Shown in pieces: positions 40,522-51,099 of a stretch of DNA of 56,000 nucleotides. Origin of the DNA: Sphacelaria rigidula (Eukaryota > Phaeophyceae > Sphacelariales); NCBI GenBank assembly GCA_964200075.2, contig CAXNAA020000001.1:32001-88000 (forward strand), given 5' to 3'. The notes beneath the pieces are model-generated. The model was not told the DNA's origin, did no database searches, and saw only the letters and a program-made list of their open reading frames with translations. Each line of letters begins with the position of its first letter. The first letter of the stretch is position 1. A program made the translations under genes and the position numbers.

Positions 40522-41478
40522 TTAGGATAACCAGCCATAACTGTGTAATCCTTGCCCTAAAAAATTAACTCCTAGATAACATACCCAAACAACAAAAAAT
40601 CCAAAACTAGCTAAAATAGCGGGTCCTTTCCCTGACCAACCAGCAATTAGGCGTACATGTAAATATGCTGCAAAAACTAACCATGTAATTAATGCCCAAG
40701 TTTCTTTAGGATCCCAACTCCAATATGAACCCCAAGCTTCATTAGCCCAAACTGCACCAGCAATAATTCCAATAGTTAATAATGGAAAACCTAAACTAAT
40801 AACACGATAGCTCCAAATATCTAATATCGATAAAAAATTAGTTATTCTGGGTTCCAAAGTTATTTTAAAATTAATTGGAATAATAGAAGAATTTTCATAA
40901 TCAGATGAAGGTTTACGTGTTTGGCCAATTTCCTGTTCAAGTTGTGGTTGTGTTTCTGCTAAAGGAAATATTTTTCGATAAAGTAAGAAAGTTAATAAAA
41001 ATATTATAGAAAATAAAGAGCCTAAAAGTAATAAAGCATAACTTAACATCATCAAACTAACATGCATCATTAACCAATTTGATTGTAGTGCTGGAACCAA
41101 TGCACTAGCTTTTTGCATTTCTAACGGTAATGTTAGATCAGCAAAATTAGTAATAAATAAAATAATAGGTAATATAATTGCACCAAAAAACTTACTTTGG
41201 GTTTGATATTCTAAAATTTGCTGAACAAATAAGAGTAAGCAAGATAAAAAAATTAAGGATTCATAAAGATTACTTAATGGAAAATACCCATAATTACCCC
41301 AACGTACCGCTAAAAAAGTAAAAAGCCCTAGATTTGCAATTTTTGAACTAAGGCTTGCTATTGTATAGAATAATGTACGTTTATTAATTAATAAACTAAA
41401 CAAATAAAAAATTGTCGAGACAAAAAGACAAATAAAAAGACTATTCTTGTAAATATTAAAATAATTATCAACAATCAT
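40522..41478 (-). CDS. ccsA: Cytochrome c biogenesis protein CcsA
   Basis: CcsA with Ccs1 forms the System II machine that attaches haem to c-type cytochromes in the thylakoid lumen. The 318-residue polytopic protein has about eight hydrophobic segments and the C-terminal haem-handling motif W-G-S-Y-W-S-W-D-P-K-E-T-W-A. Its likely clients in this window are petJ and psbV. Confidence 0.96.
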   Translation of the reverse strand: MIVDNYFNIYKNSLFICLFVSTIFYLFSLLINKRTLFYTIASLSSKIANLGLFTFLAVRWGNYGYFPLSNLYESLIFLSCLLLFVQQILEYQTQSKFFGAIILPIILFITNFADLTLPLEMQKASALVPALQSNWLMMHVSLMMLSYALLLLGSLFSIIFLLTFLLYRKIFPLAETQPQLEQEIGQTRKPSSDYENSSIIPINFKITLEPRITNFLSILDIWSYRVISLGFPLLTIGIIAGAVWANEAWGSYWSWDPKETWALITWLVFAAYLHVRLIAGWSGKGPAILASFGFFVVWVCYLGVNFLGQGLHSYGWLS

Positions 41479-41498
41479 TAGTAAGTTCTGTAAATTTT

Positions 41499-41533
41499 TA
41501 TAGTATACTATATATATAGTATACTATATATAT
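41499..41533. repeat. AT palindromic repeat between ccsA and chlL
   Basis: Repeated TATAGTATACTATA units make an alternating, self-complementary tract in the 271-bp divergent spacer. It may act as a promoter region for both genes or form a cruciform. Confidence 0.55.
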
Positions 41534-41761
41534 ATACATTTATATATAAATTACAAATAAAAATATATTCATAATCATATCAGTTCATTCATTAAAATTT
41601 TGTATACTTATCTAATATACTATATACATATAAGTACGTAAAATTCATATTGATAATATTATTAAAAAAAAATCTTTATATCAAGTAACAAATCAAACTT
41701 ATCTCTTAAGAGCCGCTACTATTTAAGTAGTTAAATATATAAATTAAAAATGGAGTTAATT

Positions 41762-42637
41762 ATGAAACTAGCTGTTTATGGTAAAGGTGGTATAGGTAAA
41801 TCAACAACAAGTTGTAATATTTCTGTAGCTTTATCTAGAAGAGGAAAGCGTGTATTACAAATTGGGTGTGATCCTAAACATGATAGTACTTTTACATTGA
41901 CTGGATTTTTAATTCCAACTATTATTGATACTTTACAAGCAAAAGATTACCATTATGAAGATATTTGGCCTGAAGACGTTATTTATCAAGGCTATGGAGG
42001 AGTAGATTGTGTTGAAGCTGGCGGGCCTCCTGCTGGTGCAGGGTGTGGTGGTTATGTAGTAGGTGAAACAGTAAAACTTTTAAAAGAGCTTAATGCTTTT
42101 GATGAATATGATGTAATTTTATTTGATGTTTTAGGTGATGTTGTTTGCGGTGGATTTGCAGCCCCATTAAATTATGCCGACTATTGTTTGATTGTAACAG
42201 ATAATGGGTTTGATGCCTTATTTGCAGCAAATAGAATTGCCGCTTCTGTAAGAGAAAAAGCACGAACACATGCTTTACGTTTAGCTGGTTTAATAGGTAA
42301 TCGAACAGCAACAAGAGACTTAATTGATAAATATATTGATGCAGTTCCAATGCCAGTATTAGAAGTGTTACCATTAATTGAGGATATTCGCGTTTCACGT
42401 GTGAAAGGAAAAACACTTTTCGAAATGACAGATTTTGATGCTAATTTAGATTATATTTGTGATTATTATTTAAATATTGCAGATCAGCTTATAGCAAATC
42501 CTGAAGGTGTAGTACCACATGAAGCTGCTGATCGTGAATTATTCAGTTTACTTTCTGATTTTTATCTGAATCCTAATCAAGATAAAGAAACGACTTTAGA
42601 TTTTGAGCCTTTAAGTTTAGAATTAGAAAAAATTTAA
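41762..42637 (+). CDS. chlL: Light-independent protochlorophyllide reductase iron-sulphur ATPase (ChlL)
   Basis: ChlL is the NifH-like homodimer that feeds electrons to ChlN/ChlB. The 291-residue protein has the P-loop G-K-G-G-I-G-K-S-T and the cluster-binding cysteines in A-G-A-G-C-G-G-Y and V-V-C-G-G-F. The start [10 protein letters not shown] at 41762 is the conserved one; an in-frame ATG at 41750 adds only M-E-L-I. chlN follows 226 bp downstream. Confidence 0.98.
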   Translation: MKLAVYGKGGIGKSTTSCNISVALSRRGKRVLQIGCDPKHDSTFTLTGFLIPTIIDTLQAKDYHYEDIWPEDVIYQGYGGVDCVEAGGPPAGAGCGGYVVGETVKLLKELNAFDEYDVILFDVLGDVVCGGFAAPLNYADYCLIVTDNGFDALFAANRIAASVREKARTHALRLAGLIGNRTATRDLIDKYIDAVPMPVLEVLPLIEDIRVSRVKGKTLFEMTDFDANLDYICDYYLNIADQLIANPEGVVPHEAADRELFSLLSDFYLNPNQDKETTLDFEPLSLELEKI

Positions 42638-42654
42638 ATTATTGATCAATAATT
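42637..42654 (+). terminator. 18-bp palindrome after chlL
   Basis: A perfect palindrome AATTATTGATCAATAATT begins at the chlL stop codon. It may form a short 3' hairpin between chlL and chlN. Confidence 0.45.
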
Positions 42655-42839
42655 AAAGTTAATTATGGTAATCCAAATAATTCAACTAGATAATCGAATA
42701 TAATTTATAAAAATTAAAAACGTTATTAAAAATAGTGAGTTTTGTATTTACCAAAATATCTACTAGATAAAGAAAACATTCTAGTAAAAAGATTGATTTT
42801 GTATTGTATTAGGTAGGATTATAATATTAAAGATTTTGA

Positions 42840-44210
<1,371 letters not shown>

Positions 44211-44422
44211 TAGTCTAATAAAATATTATTGATAAAATTTTTTTTGGTTAATTCAGGTGTTGTTTATACAAAAAAATTTGTTTTATTAGATATACTAATA
44301 TATATATAATATATTATCTTTTTCAAATCTAATGTAGAATTATTAATATTAAAACTACATTTAACTCGAAAAATTCATTTTTTATTAAAATCTTTTTTTA
44401 TTATCTTATCCATATAAACTTA

Positions 44423-44983
44423 GTGGTTACTTTAAAAAAAATTTTCTTATTAGGGTTATGTTTTTTTACATTAACTAATCCATTAAACGCCTTTGCAGAT
44501 GTTGCAGGATTAACTAAATGTAGTGACTCGGCAGTTTTTACTAAACGTTTCGATGCAAGTGTAAAAAAACTAGAAACAAGAATTGCAAAATACGAACCTA
44601 ATTCTCCGCCAGCATTAGCATTAGAGCAACAAATAGAAAGAACTAAGAATAGATTTAATCGATATTCAAATTCTGAGTTATTATGTGGGAAAGATGGTTT
44701 ACCTCATTTAATTACAGATGGACGCTGGGATCACGCCGTAGAATTTGTAATTCCTGGTATTATGTTTATCTATATTTCAGGTTGGATAGGTTGGGTTGGT
44801 CGTAAGTATATTAATACAATTAGTGATACTAAAAACCCAGCCGAAAAAGAAATCATAATTGATGTTCCGTTAGCACTAAAAATGATGTCATCAGGCTTTA
44901 TTTGGCCTATTTCAGCCTGGCAAGAATTTACTAGTGGGAATTTTTTAGCATATGATTCTGAAATTACGGTTTCTCCACGATGA
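44423..44983 (+). CDS. psaF: Photosystem I subunit III (PsaF), GTG start
   Basis: PsaF is the lumen-exposed PSI subunit involved in docking cytochrome c6. The 186-residue precursor has a signal peptide ending N-A-F-A near residue 25, then D-V-A-G-L-T-K-C-S. The Lys-rich N-terminal domain and two hydrophobic segments are followed by A-W-Q-E-F-T-S-G. No in-frame ATG exists near the N terminus, so GTG at 44423 is the best start. It precedes psaJ by 52 bp. Confidence 0.95.
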   Translation: MVTLKKIFLLGLCFFTLTNPLNAFADVAGLTKCSDSAVFTKRFDASVKKLETRIAKYEPNSPPALALEQQIERTKNRFNRYSNSELLCGKDGLPHLITDGRWDHAVEFVIPGIMFIYISGWIGWVGRKYINTISDTKNPAEKEIIIDVPLALKMMSSGFIWPISAWQEFTSGNFLAYDSEITVSPR

Positions 44984-45035
44984 TTTAATAATCAATCTAG
45001 TATATAATATTACATAATAATAATTAACATAAACT

Positions 45036-45164
45036 ATGGACAATTTTTTAAAATATCTTTCAACCGCTCCTGTTTTATTTATTGCTTTATTAACATTTAC
45101 AGCTGGTTTAATTATTGAAGCAAATAGATTTTATCCTGATGCATTAACATTTCCTTTATTCTAA
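45036..45164 (+). CDS. psaJ: Photosystem I subunit IX (PsaJ)
   Basis: A 42-residue one-helix PSI subunit next to PsaF. It begins [13 protein letters not shown] and ends [15 protein letters not shown]. It is cotranscribed with psaF in most plastids. Two bases after its stop the long psaJ/psaI palindrome begins. Confidence 0.96.
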   Translation: MDNFLKYLSTAPVLFIALLTFTAGLIIEANRFYPDALTFPLF

Positions 45165-45166
45165 TA

Positions 45167-45283
45167 GTTTACTATTTATTTATATTGAAAAAGAGACTAT
45201 TGAATAAAAATTCTAATCCCATGAATCATGGGATTAGAATTTTTATTCAATAGTCTCTTTTTCAATATAAATAAATAGTAAAC
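45167..45283. repeat. 117-bp perfect palindrome spanning the psaJ-psaI junction
   Basis: The 58-base arms (45167-45224 and 45226-45283) are exact reverse complements around a single central A. The right arm contains the last 13 codons and stop of psaI (45243-45283 on the minus strand). The left arm is therefore an inverted copy of a coding sequence, placed right after psaJ. It probably acts as the shared 3' end of the converging genes. Confidence 0.95.
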
Positions 45284-45353
45284 CCATCGCAACAGCTGGA
45301 AAAACTAAACCAGTTAAAGGAACAAAAATAGCTGGTAAATAACTTAGTAACAT
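45243..45353 (-). CDS. psaI: Photosystem I subunit VIII (PsaI)
   Basis: A 36-residue one-helix PSI subunit that stabilises the PsaL region. It has [20 protein letters not shown] and ends [10 protein letters not shown]. The 3' third of the gene forms one arm of the long palindrome described at 45167-45283. It converges with psaJ. Confidence 0.94.
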   Translation of the reverse strand: MLLSYLPAIFVPLTGLVFPAVAMGLLFIYIEKETIE

Positions 45354-45445
45354 AATATTAATTTTATTAATAGATTTATTATTATTATTTTGAAGTAAAT
45401 TCATCTTATATACATTATATATATATATAAATTCTGATTACAAAT

Positions 45446-45808
45446 ATGAATTCAATTAAAAATAAAAATGTTGATTCTGAATTTTCTCAATCTATAGAAG
45501 CAATGCATAGATTTGCACAACTGTATACAAAACAAACAAACACTTTTTTTTGCTTTGATCCTTCAATAACAGCTGTGGTTATTGCAGGATTAGCAAAATA
45601 TAAAGCTAAATATGGAGTTCCTCTATGTCCTTGTCGAAACTACTATAATGAGTTAGATGAAATTGATCTTAATTATTGGATTTGTCCATGTGTAGCAATG
45701 CGTGAACGAAAAGAATGTCATTGTAAATTATTTTTAACACCTGATCAAAAAAAATTTGTTACACAAAACCAAGATATTGATATAGAAATAATCTATTCAG
45801 TTCTATAG
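45446..45808 (+). CDS. ftrB: Ferredoxin-thioredoxin reductase catalytic (beta) subunit
   Basis: FTR passes electrons from ferredoxin to thioredoxins through a 4Fe-4S cluster next to a redox-active disulphide. The 120-residue protein has the three cysteine motifs C-P-C-R, C-P-C and E-C-H-C in family order. Its stop overlaps the converging psb30: the shared CTATAG reads Leu-stop on both strands. Confidence 0.96.
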   Translation: MNSIKNKNVDSEFSQSIEAMHRFAQLYTKQTNTFFCFDPSITAVVIAGLAKYKAKYGVPLCPCRNYYNELDEIDLNYWICPCVAMRERKECHCKLFLTPDQKKFVTQNQDIDIEIIYSVL

Positions 45809-45904
45809 ATTAGCTTTTTTTAAAAGAAGAATAATAATTGGTCCTGTGATAAGGAATGCTGCGATACAAATTACTTGACCAAAAATTTGCCAATTCATAT
45901 TCAT
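45803..45904 (-). CDS. psb30: Photosystem II protein Psb30 (Ycf12)
   Basis: A small one-helix PSII core subunit. The 33-residue product reads M-N-M-N-W-Q-I-F-G-Q and ends T-G-P-I-I-I-L-L-L-K-K-A-N-L, matching Ycf12. The start could also be the second Met at 45898. Its last two codons overlap the ftrB end. Confidence 0.85.
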   Translation of the reverse strand: MNMNWQIFGQVICIAAFLITGPIIILLLKKANL

Positions 45905-46189
45905 AAAATTGTTATTCTTATATTAAAATTCGAGGATTTTTTTACAACAAAATAAGGAACCTTTTTGATTTTAAATTTTAACTACTAACTCAAAAGATAA
46001 ACTATTATATATATATAATATTATACTTCAAATATAATTCAAAATACATTATCTGAATAAATAACATTTTATTCAAAAAAGTTTAATTTACAATATAGCA
46101 TGAATAATACTTTATATAAGTATAAGGTTAAGCTAATTTTATTGTTCCACTTATTATATCTCTAGCTAAAAATCAAATTAAAACATAAG

Positions 46190-47101
46190 ATGGATATTTC
46201 ACAAAGAAGTTTACAAAATTTATCGATTGAGAAAAATCTAAATTTAAAACAGGTTTATTTAGATACAGAAATTAAAAATATAATTGACATTTTAAATGAA
46301 GATTTAGTTGGGTTAATACCTGTTAAAACAAGAATTCAAGAAATTTCAGCATTATTAATTATTGATAAATTAAGAGAAAATTTAGGATTTACAACAGGTA
46401 ATCCAGGATTACATATGTCATTCACAGGTAGTCCAGGAACTGGGAAAACAACAGTCGCTACTCGTATGGCTGATATTTTATTTAAATTAGGACATTCAAA
46501 AAAAGGACATTTATTAACAGTAACAAGAGATGACTTAGTAGGACAATACATTGGTCATACAGCACCTAAAACTAAGGAGATATTAAAAAAAGCAATGGGT
46601 GGTATTCTTTTTATTGACGAAGCTTACTATCTTTACAAGCCAGATAATGAGAGAGACTATGGGGCTGAAGCAATAGAAATCCTTTTACAAGTAATGGAAA
46701 ATCAAAGAGATGCTTTAGTAGTAATTCTTGCTGGGTATAAAGATCGTATGGATAAATTTTATGAGTCAAATCCTGGTCTTTCTTCACGAATTGCAAATCA
46801 TGTTGATTTTCCTGATTATACACCAGAAGAATTACTTATAATTAGTAGAATGATGTTAGAAGAACAGCAATATCAATTTTCCCCTACAGCTGAAAAAGTT
46901 TTTTATGAATATATATTAAAGCGTCGTGAACAACCTTTATTTGCTAATGCCAGAAGTATTAGAAATGCTTTAGATAGAGCTCGTATGAGACAAGCAAATC
47001 GAAATTTTGATAGTGGTGGTCGTATTTTAACTAAATTAGATTTAGTCACAATAACAGATGAGGATATTAAACAAAGTAGTTTATTTAATACTGTAGGCTA
47101 A
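46190..47101 (+). CDS. cbbX: Red-type Rubisco activase CbbX
   Basis: AAA+ ATPase that removes inhibitory sugar phosphates from form ID Rubisco by pulling on the RbcL C terminus. The 303-residue protein has Walker [10 protein letters not shown] (80-88), Walker [13 protein letters not shown], and the Y-I-G-H-T-A pore loop. It is 9.5 kb from rbcLS in this window. The 5' spacer from psb30 (285 bp) shows no other gene. Confidence 0.97.
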   Translation: MDISQRSLQNLSIEKNLNLKQVYLDTEIKNIIDILNEDLVGLIPVKTRIQEISALLIIDKLRENLGFTTGNPGLHMSFTGSPGTGKTTVATRMADILFKLGHSKKGHLLTVTRDDLVGQYIGHTAPKTKEILKKAMGGILFIDEAYYLYKPDNERDYGAEAIEILLQVMENQRDALVVILAGYKDRMDKFYESNPGLSSRIANHVDFPDYTPEELLIISRMMLEEQQYQFSPTAEKVFYEYILKRREQPLFANARSIRNALDRARMRQANRNFDSGGRILTKLDLVTITDEDIKQSSLFNTVG

Positions 47102-47539
47102 ATCCTATTTAGTTTTGTGGGAATTTAATTCAACCCAAAACTAATTAATAGTGTAATATTAATGCACAATAATTAGTATAAAGAAATTTATTAAAGTATA
47201 AATTTATGTTTAAGTTTATATTCTTGCTACAACTCATTGTGTTACTAATAAAAAGTAAGTAAGTAATAATATACTCTAAAATATTCACTCTTTGAAAGAA
47301 TTTGAGTTTTGATTTTTAATTCACTAAATAAAAAAACGAATTCAAACAATTTCAAAAAAATAATAAAACATTCTATAATTATTCCTACTATGAGAGTTCT
47401 ATATATTATGATACTTAGAATAAAATTTGTATGTAAGGAAGAACTATAAACACTCAAAGCATACGTTTTAGTAATTAGAGGAATTATCTTAATATACAGA
47501 AGACGTATACGAAAATTAGCTTTATGCGAAGCAAAAATA
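47102..47539. other. 438-bp intergenic region between cbbX and ycf54
   Basis: No gene is convincing. A minus-strand frame of 109 codons (47245-47574) overlaps the ycf54 start and has several hydrophobic stretches but no recognisable family; the AT-rich composition alone can yield this. No tRNA or structured RNA was seen. Confidence 0.55.
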
Positions 47540-47962
47540 ATGATAAAAGCTATTATTCGAAAAAGTAAGACCAAAGAGAATGATAACTCATCTAAACAAA
47601 CTAAATTAGAATTGAATCCTATAAAGTATTACTTTGTAGTCGCTAGCAATAAATTTCTGTTGAAAGAAGAACCTGTTGAAGAAGTTTTACGTGAACGAGT
47701 TCAACATTATCGACGAATGGCTATAAATATCGATTTTTGGCTTATTAAGGGACCAACTTTCTTAACTGCTCCAAATTTTTTACATTTACGAAGTTGTTTA
47801 CCTGTACAAAACATTTCTGAGTGTACAGCTATTATATCAACTAATGAACGTTTTGTTAGATGGTTAAAATTACGGTATAATAATGTTGCTATTGGTCATT
47901 TTTATGGTCCAACTAGTACCATACCAAGTCCATTAGGGACAACTTCTTTTGAAATTAAATAA
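47540..47962 (+). CDS. ycf54: Ycf54, partner of the magnesium-protoporphyrin ester cyclase
   Basis: Ycf54 (LCAA-type) is required for activity or stability of the aerobic cyclase AcsF. The 140-residue protein has the family core Y-Y-F-V-V-A-S-N-K-F-L, E-E-P-V-E-E-V-L-R-E-R, D-F-W-L-I-K-G-P-T-F-L and the ending G-P-T-S-T-I-P-S-P-L-G. About 28 Lys/Asn-rich residues precede the core; the first ATG at 47540 is the only in-frame one, so they may be real or the start may be non-ATG. Confidence 0.92.
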   Translation: MIKAIIRKSKTKENDNSSKQTKLELNPIKYYFVVASNKFLLKEEPVEEVLRERVQHYRRMAINIDFWLIKGPTFLTAPNFLHLRSCLPVQNISECTAIISTNERFVRWLKLRYNNVAIGHFYGPTSTIPSPLGTTSFEIK

Positions 47963-48139
47963 TTTGTTAATAAGAATAAGCATTCGTAATAAATGAGTAT
48001 AGAAAGATTTTTTCTTTATTAGTAATTGTTAACTAGATAATCTAATATCATTGATATTAGATTAGTGTTAGTATATCATTTATAGATATAAATTTATATT
48101 TATATTTTTTAACTTTTTAAAATCAAAATAAAATAATTA

Positions 48140-50782
48140 ATGATAAATTTATTTCGTAACACAAGAACAGTTTGGAATAATTATAGAGAAATTTTGACGT
48201 TAATTAATGAAAATGAAAAAGGATTATTACTACTTAGTAATAATGAATTAAAAAGTAAACTTGTTAAATTAAAATATCTTGCATCTAAAGAAAAAATTTT
48301 AGATAAAAAAATAATAGCAGAAGGTTTCGCATTAACACGAGAAGCTTCTAAACGAACAACTAATCTCCGTCATTATGATGTACAAATTTTAGGAGGTTTA
48401 GTTTTGAATGATGGTAAAATTGCAGAAATGAAGACAGGTGAAGGAAAAACATTAGTTTCAACTTCAGCAGCTTTAGTTAATTCTTTAGTAGGTATAGGAG
48501 TTCATATTGTAACAATAAATGATTATCTTGCAAAACGTGATGCTGAATGGATGGGTCAAATATATAGACTTTTAGGTCTAAAAGTTGGATTAATCCAAAA
48601 TGAGATGGATCCTTTCGAACGAAAAAAAAATTATTTACGTGATATAATTTATGTTACAAATGGAGAGTTAGTTTTTGATTTTTTAAGAGATAATATGGTC
48701 ACGGATCAAACACAATTAGTTCAAACTGATTTTAATTTCTGTATTATTGACGAAGTCGATTCTATTTTAATAGATGAAGCCCGAACACCGTTAATTATAT
48801 CACATGATGCAGATTTAGATGTTGAAAAATATTATAAAGCTAATGAAGTTGCTAAATATTTAGAAAATAAATATCATTTTGACATTGATGAAAAAATAAA
48901 GAAAGTCAGTTTAACTAATAAAGGATTAAAACGTACTAAAAAATTATTAAATGTTGAAAATTTATATAGTATCCAAGACCCATGGATTCCATATGTTTTG
49001 AATGCTTTAAAAGCTCAATATAGTTTTTTTAAAGATGTTCATTATATAGTAAAAAATAATAATGTTGTTATCATTGATGAATTTACTGGACGAATAATGG
49101 AAGGAAGAAAATGGGGGGATGGTTTACATCAAGCTATTGAAGCTAAAGAAAATCTTCAAATTTTAAAAGGAAGCGAAACTTTAGCTTCAATAACTTATCA
49201 AAATTTTTTCCGCATATATCCTAAAATTTCAGGAATGACTGGTACCGCAAAAACGGAAGAATTAGAATTTGAAAACATATATGGTTTAAATGTAGTGGTA
49301 TTACCTACTCATAAAAAAATGAATCGTAAGGATGAACAAGATTCTATTTTTATCGATGAAATTGGTAAATGGCGAGCGGTAGCACAAGAATGTATTAAAA
49401 TGTATAATAGTGGACGACCTGTTTTAGTTGGTACGACAACTATCCAAAATTCAGAAATATTATCCCAATTATTATATACTTATAATATTCCTCATCAATT
49501 ATTAAATGCAAAGCCGGAGTCTATAAAGAAAGAATCTTCAATTATTGCACAAGCTGGTTGTTTAAACTCTATTACTATTGCTACAAATATGGCAGGTAGA
49601 GGTACAGATATACTACTAGGTGGGAATCCAGAATATAAAGCGCTTGAAGCTACTCGTATAATATTACGAGAATTATTTGAAGAGAATGATAAACAAACTT
49701 TTAGTATCGCAGATATTAATTTAGTCCGTCTAAAACAAACTTTGAGAAAAAACCCAAAATTATTTCCTTTTTTAGAAAAGGATTTAAATACTGTCGTGAC
49801 AGTTTTTTCTGTTTCAAACAAAAGAATTAATATTTTAGAGAAATTTATTTCTGGTTTATATAAACAACTTTTAGAAAAGTATGAAAAGTTACAAAAACAG
49901 GAATCCGAACTAGTAAAATCCTTAGGAGGGCTATATGTTATTGGGACAGAAAGACATGAATCTCGTCGCATTGATAATCAATTGCGGGGACGTGCTGGTC
50001 GACAAGGTAATCCTGGTAGCTCGAAATTTTTTTTAAGTTTAAATGATCCATTAATTAGAGTTTTTGGGGGTAGTAAAATTCAAAGTATAATGCAAAAATT
50101 ACAAATAGGAAATGAGTCAATAGATTCTCCATTTTTATCTGATGCTTTAAATTCTGCTCAACAAAAAGTTGAAGGTTTCTATTATGATCAGCGTAAAACT
50201 TTGAATAAATATGATCAAGTTTTAGATAAACAAAGACAGATTATTTATTATTTAAGGGAAAAAGTACTTTATACTAAAGTTATGCGTGATTTAGTTAGAG
50301 AATTTACCGAAGGTTTTATCGATGATTTTATAGATTATTTAGAAAAAAACAATGAAGATGGTAAAACTATTTTATTAACGAAAAAAATGGTTCAGTTATT
50401 AAAAAGCTTATCTATTTCAAGTGAAATTATTTATAAAAATTTAGATAAACTAAATTTATTAAGAAAATTTTTAGTTCAGCAATTATGGTCAAATTATATT
50501 TATAAAGAATATTTGTTTTCTTTGTCAAGTGGCCTAAGCTCTTTAGAGAGATATAACCAATTGATTTTTTTTAGGTATATTGATTCTTTTTGGTATAAGC
50601 ATGTAGAAAATATGAATTTTTTGCTTGATGCAACTAGTTGGGAAGGTTATGCTCAAAAAGATCCTTTTATTCTATATGAAGAGCGTTCTATAGATTTATT
50701 ATCAAGTTCACTTAAAGATTGTCGTGATTTAATAGTTTTTGAAATTTTTATATCTGAACTTATAGTACCTGAGGGAGTCTAA
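48140..50782 (+). CDS. secA: Preprotein translocase ATPase SecA
   Basis: SecA drives thylakoid protein translocation through SecYEG. The 880-residue protein has Walker A M-K-T-G-E-G-K-T (97-104), the DEAD-like I-I-D-E-V-D-S-I-L-I-D-E-A-R-T-P-L, the A-G-R-G-T-D-I-L-L-G-G-N motif and the R-G-R-A-G-R-Q-G motif. The C-terminal zinc-binding linker of bacterial SecA is absent, as usual in plastids. secG is also in this window. Confidence 0.98.
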   Translation: MINLFRNTRTVWNNYREILTLINENEKGLLLLSNNELKSKLVKLKYLASKEKILDKKIIAEGFALTREASKRTTNLRHYDVQILGGLVLNDGKIAEMKTGEGKTLVSTSAALVNSLVGIGVHIVTINDYLAKRDAEWMGQIYRLLGLKVGLIQNEMDPFERKKNYLRDIIYVTNGELVFDFLRDNMVTDQTQLVQTDFNFCIIDEVDSILIDEARTPLIISHDADLDVEKYYKANEVAKYLENKYHFDIDEKIKKVSLTNKGLKRTKKLLNVENLYSIQDPWIPYVLNALKAQYSFFKDVHYIVKNNNVVIIDEFTGRIMEGRKWGDGLHQAIEAKENLQILKGSETLASITYQNFFRIYPKISGMTGTAKTEELEFENIYGLNVVVLPTHKKMNRKDEQDSIFIDEIGKWRAVAQECIKMYNSGRPVLVGTTTIQNSEILSQLLYTYNIPHQLLNAKPESIKKESSIIAQAGCLNSITIATNMAGRGTDILLGGNPEYKALEATRIILRELFEENDKQTFSIADINLVRLKQTLRKNPKLFPFLEKDLNTVVTVFSVSNKRINILEKFISGLYKQLLEKYEKLQKQESELVKSLGGLYVIGTERHESRRIDNQLRGRAGRQGNPGSSKFFLSLNDPLIRVFGGSKIQSIMQKLQIGNESIDSPFLSDALNSAQQKVEGFYYDQRKTLNKYDQVLDKQRQIIYYLREKVLYTKVMRDLVREFTEGFIDDFIDYLEKNNEDGKTILLTKKMVQLLKSLSISSEIIYKNLDKLNLLRKFLVQQLWSNYIYKEYLFSLSSGLSSLERYNQLIFFRYIDSFWYKHVENMNFLLDATSWEGYAQKDPFILYEERSIDLLSSSLKDCRDLIVFEIFISELIVPEGV

Positions 50783-50930
50783 GGTTTCTAAATTTGTAAA
50801 ATTTCTTTATTCTATAGTATACTATATTCTATAGTTTATATATTTTTTTAAATATCAATATTCATTTTATTTAATTTTTATCATTTGTTTTTTTATTAAC
50901 TAAAAATTTATATTAAGATTAACAGGAATT

Positions 50931-51068
50931 ATGACAAAAAGAACTTTAGAAGGTACAAAAAGAAAAGTAATTGCAGTATCTGGATTTCGTGCACGAATGA
51001 AAAGCAAACAAGGTTGTAAAATAATAAATAACCGTAGAAGAAAAAAAAGAAGAACTTTATGTTTTTAA
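50931..51068 (+). CDS. rpl34: Ribosomal protein L34
   Basis: A 45-residue, extremely basic protein with [12 protein letters not shown], the S-G-F-R-A-R-M motif and a C-terminal R-R-R-K-K-R-R. It lies 31 bp before ycf46. Confidence 0.95.
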   Translation: MTKRTLEGTKRKVIAVSGFRARMKSKQGCKIINNRRRKKRRTLCF

Positions 51069-51080
51069 TTTGAGAAAAGT

Positions 51081-51089
51081 AAGGAGGAG
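51081..51089 (+). promoter_or_regulatory. Strong ribosome binding site of ycf46
   Basis: AAGGAGGAG is nearly the full anti-Shine-Dalgarno complement and lies about 11 bp before the ycf46 ATG. It is one of the best in the window, where most genes have none. Confidence 0.6.
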
Positions 51090-51099
51090 TTAAAACGAT

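Noticed and set aside
47102-47539. Possible rnpB or signal recognition particle RNA in long spacers (also 1418-1924)
   Set aside because: Neither the conserved GGAAAGTCC-type core of RNase P RNA nor the GGAAGCAGCC-type SRP loop was found on either strand.
47245-47574. 109-codon minus-strand frame between cbbX and ycf54
   Set aside because: It overlaps the ycf54 start in antisense, shows only generic hydrophobic residues expected of AT-rich DNA, and has no ribosome site or recognisable family.
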